Assembly: GCA_005883115.1 (NCBI GenBank)
Contig: VAZQ01000029.1
Location: forward strand, 8,744-14,270
DNA from: Alphaproteobacteria bacterium
Lineage (GTDB): Bacteria > Pseudomonadota > Alphaproteobacteria > Rhizobiales > Xanthobacteraceae
DNA length: 5,527 bases
Direction of reading: 5' to 3'
Shown here piece after piece: positions 5,506 to 5,527 of this stretch. The number at the start of each line of letters is the position of its first letter. Position 1 is the stretch's first letter. Made by a program: the position numbers and the translations under genes. Under the pieces are notes generated by a model that worked only from the letters and a program-made list of their open reading frames with translations, was not told the origin of the DNA and did not search any database.

Positions 5506-5527
5506 CTCGTTTGCCGGCTTCCTGCAC

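Noticed and set aside
1..5527. CRISPR arrays, tRNA/rRNA genes, insertion sequences, attachment sites
   Set aside because: No regularly spaced repeats, transposase-like frames, terminal inverted repeats or tRNA cloverleaf signatures were seen by eye.

Overview
The window is GC-rich DNA with tightly packed genes on both strands, strong AGGAGG-type ribosome binding sites and a protein set (Lhr-type helicase, HbpS/GlcG protein, bicupin, isoquinoline-oxidoreductase-type molybdoenzyme) that best fits an alphaproteobacterium, probably of the Rhizobiales (for example Bradyrhizobium and relatives). The taxonomic call is inference from protein style and composition, with no database check.

Layout, left to right. 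(1) Bases 2-472, plus strand: the last ~156 codons of a large Lhr-type DEAD/DEAH helicase whose beginning lies outside the window. (2) Bases 501-923, minus strand: a small exported mono-haem c-type cytochrome. (3) Bases 989-1465, minus strand: a cytosolic HbpS/GlcG (DUF336) haem-binding-family protein, 65 bases upstream of the cytochrome and probably co-transcribed with it. (4) Bases 1466-1608: a divergent promoter region. (5) Bases 1609-2763, plus strand: a Tat-exported bicupin of the oxalate decarboxylase family with two complete metal sites. (6) Bases 2764-2860: a short convergent gap with an inverted repeat. (7) Bases 2861-5071, minus strand: a Tat-exported molybdopterin-binding subunit of the xanthine dehydrogenase family (IorB type). 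(8) Bases 5075-5495, minus strand, 3 bases upstream of it: the matching [2Fe-2S] subunit, which carries an internal deletion and frameshift.

How the genes may work together. The molybdenum subunit and the iron-sulfur subunit are the two halves of one enzyme: the first hydroxylates an aldehyde or N-heterocycle and the second passes the electrons on, typically to a c-type cytochrome. The bicupin, the molybdoenzyme and the cytochrome all carry export signals, so this is largely a periplasmic gene neighbourhood; a functional link among them is only an inference, because they lie in separate transcription units.

The most notable observation is in the iron-sulfur gene. About 32 bases appear to be missing where the conserved stretch ending in the CxRC motif should be. 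The expected C-terminal end (RCGTYHRIIAAIERAAKEG, stop) is still present in the DNA in another frame and ends exactly 3 bases before the large-subunit start. As written, the protein has lost half the ligands of its second [2Fe-2S] cluster. This is either a genuine recent inactivation or a sequencing/assembly error. I did not find mobile elements, CRISPR arrays, tRNA or rRNA genes, or convincing evidence of a wholly new system.
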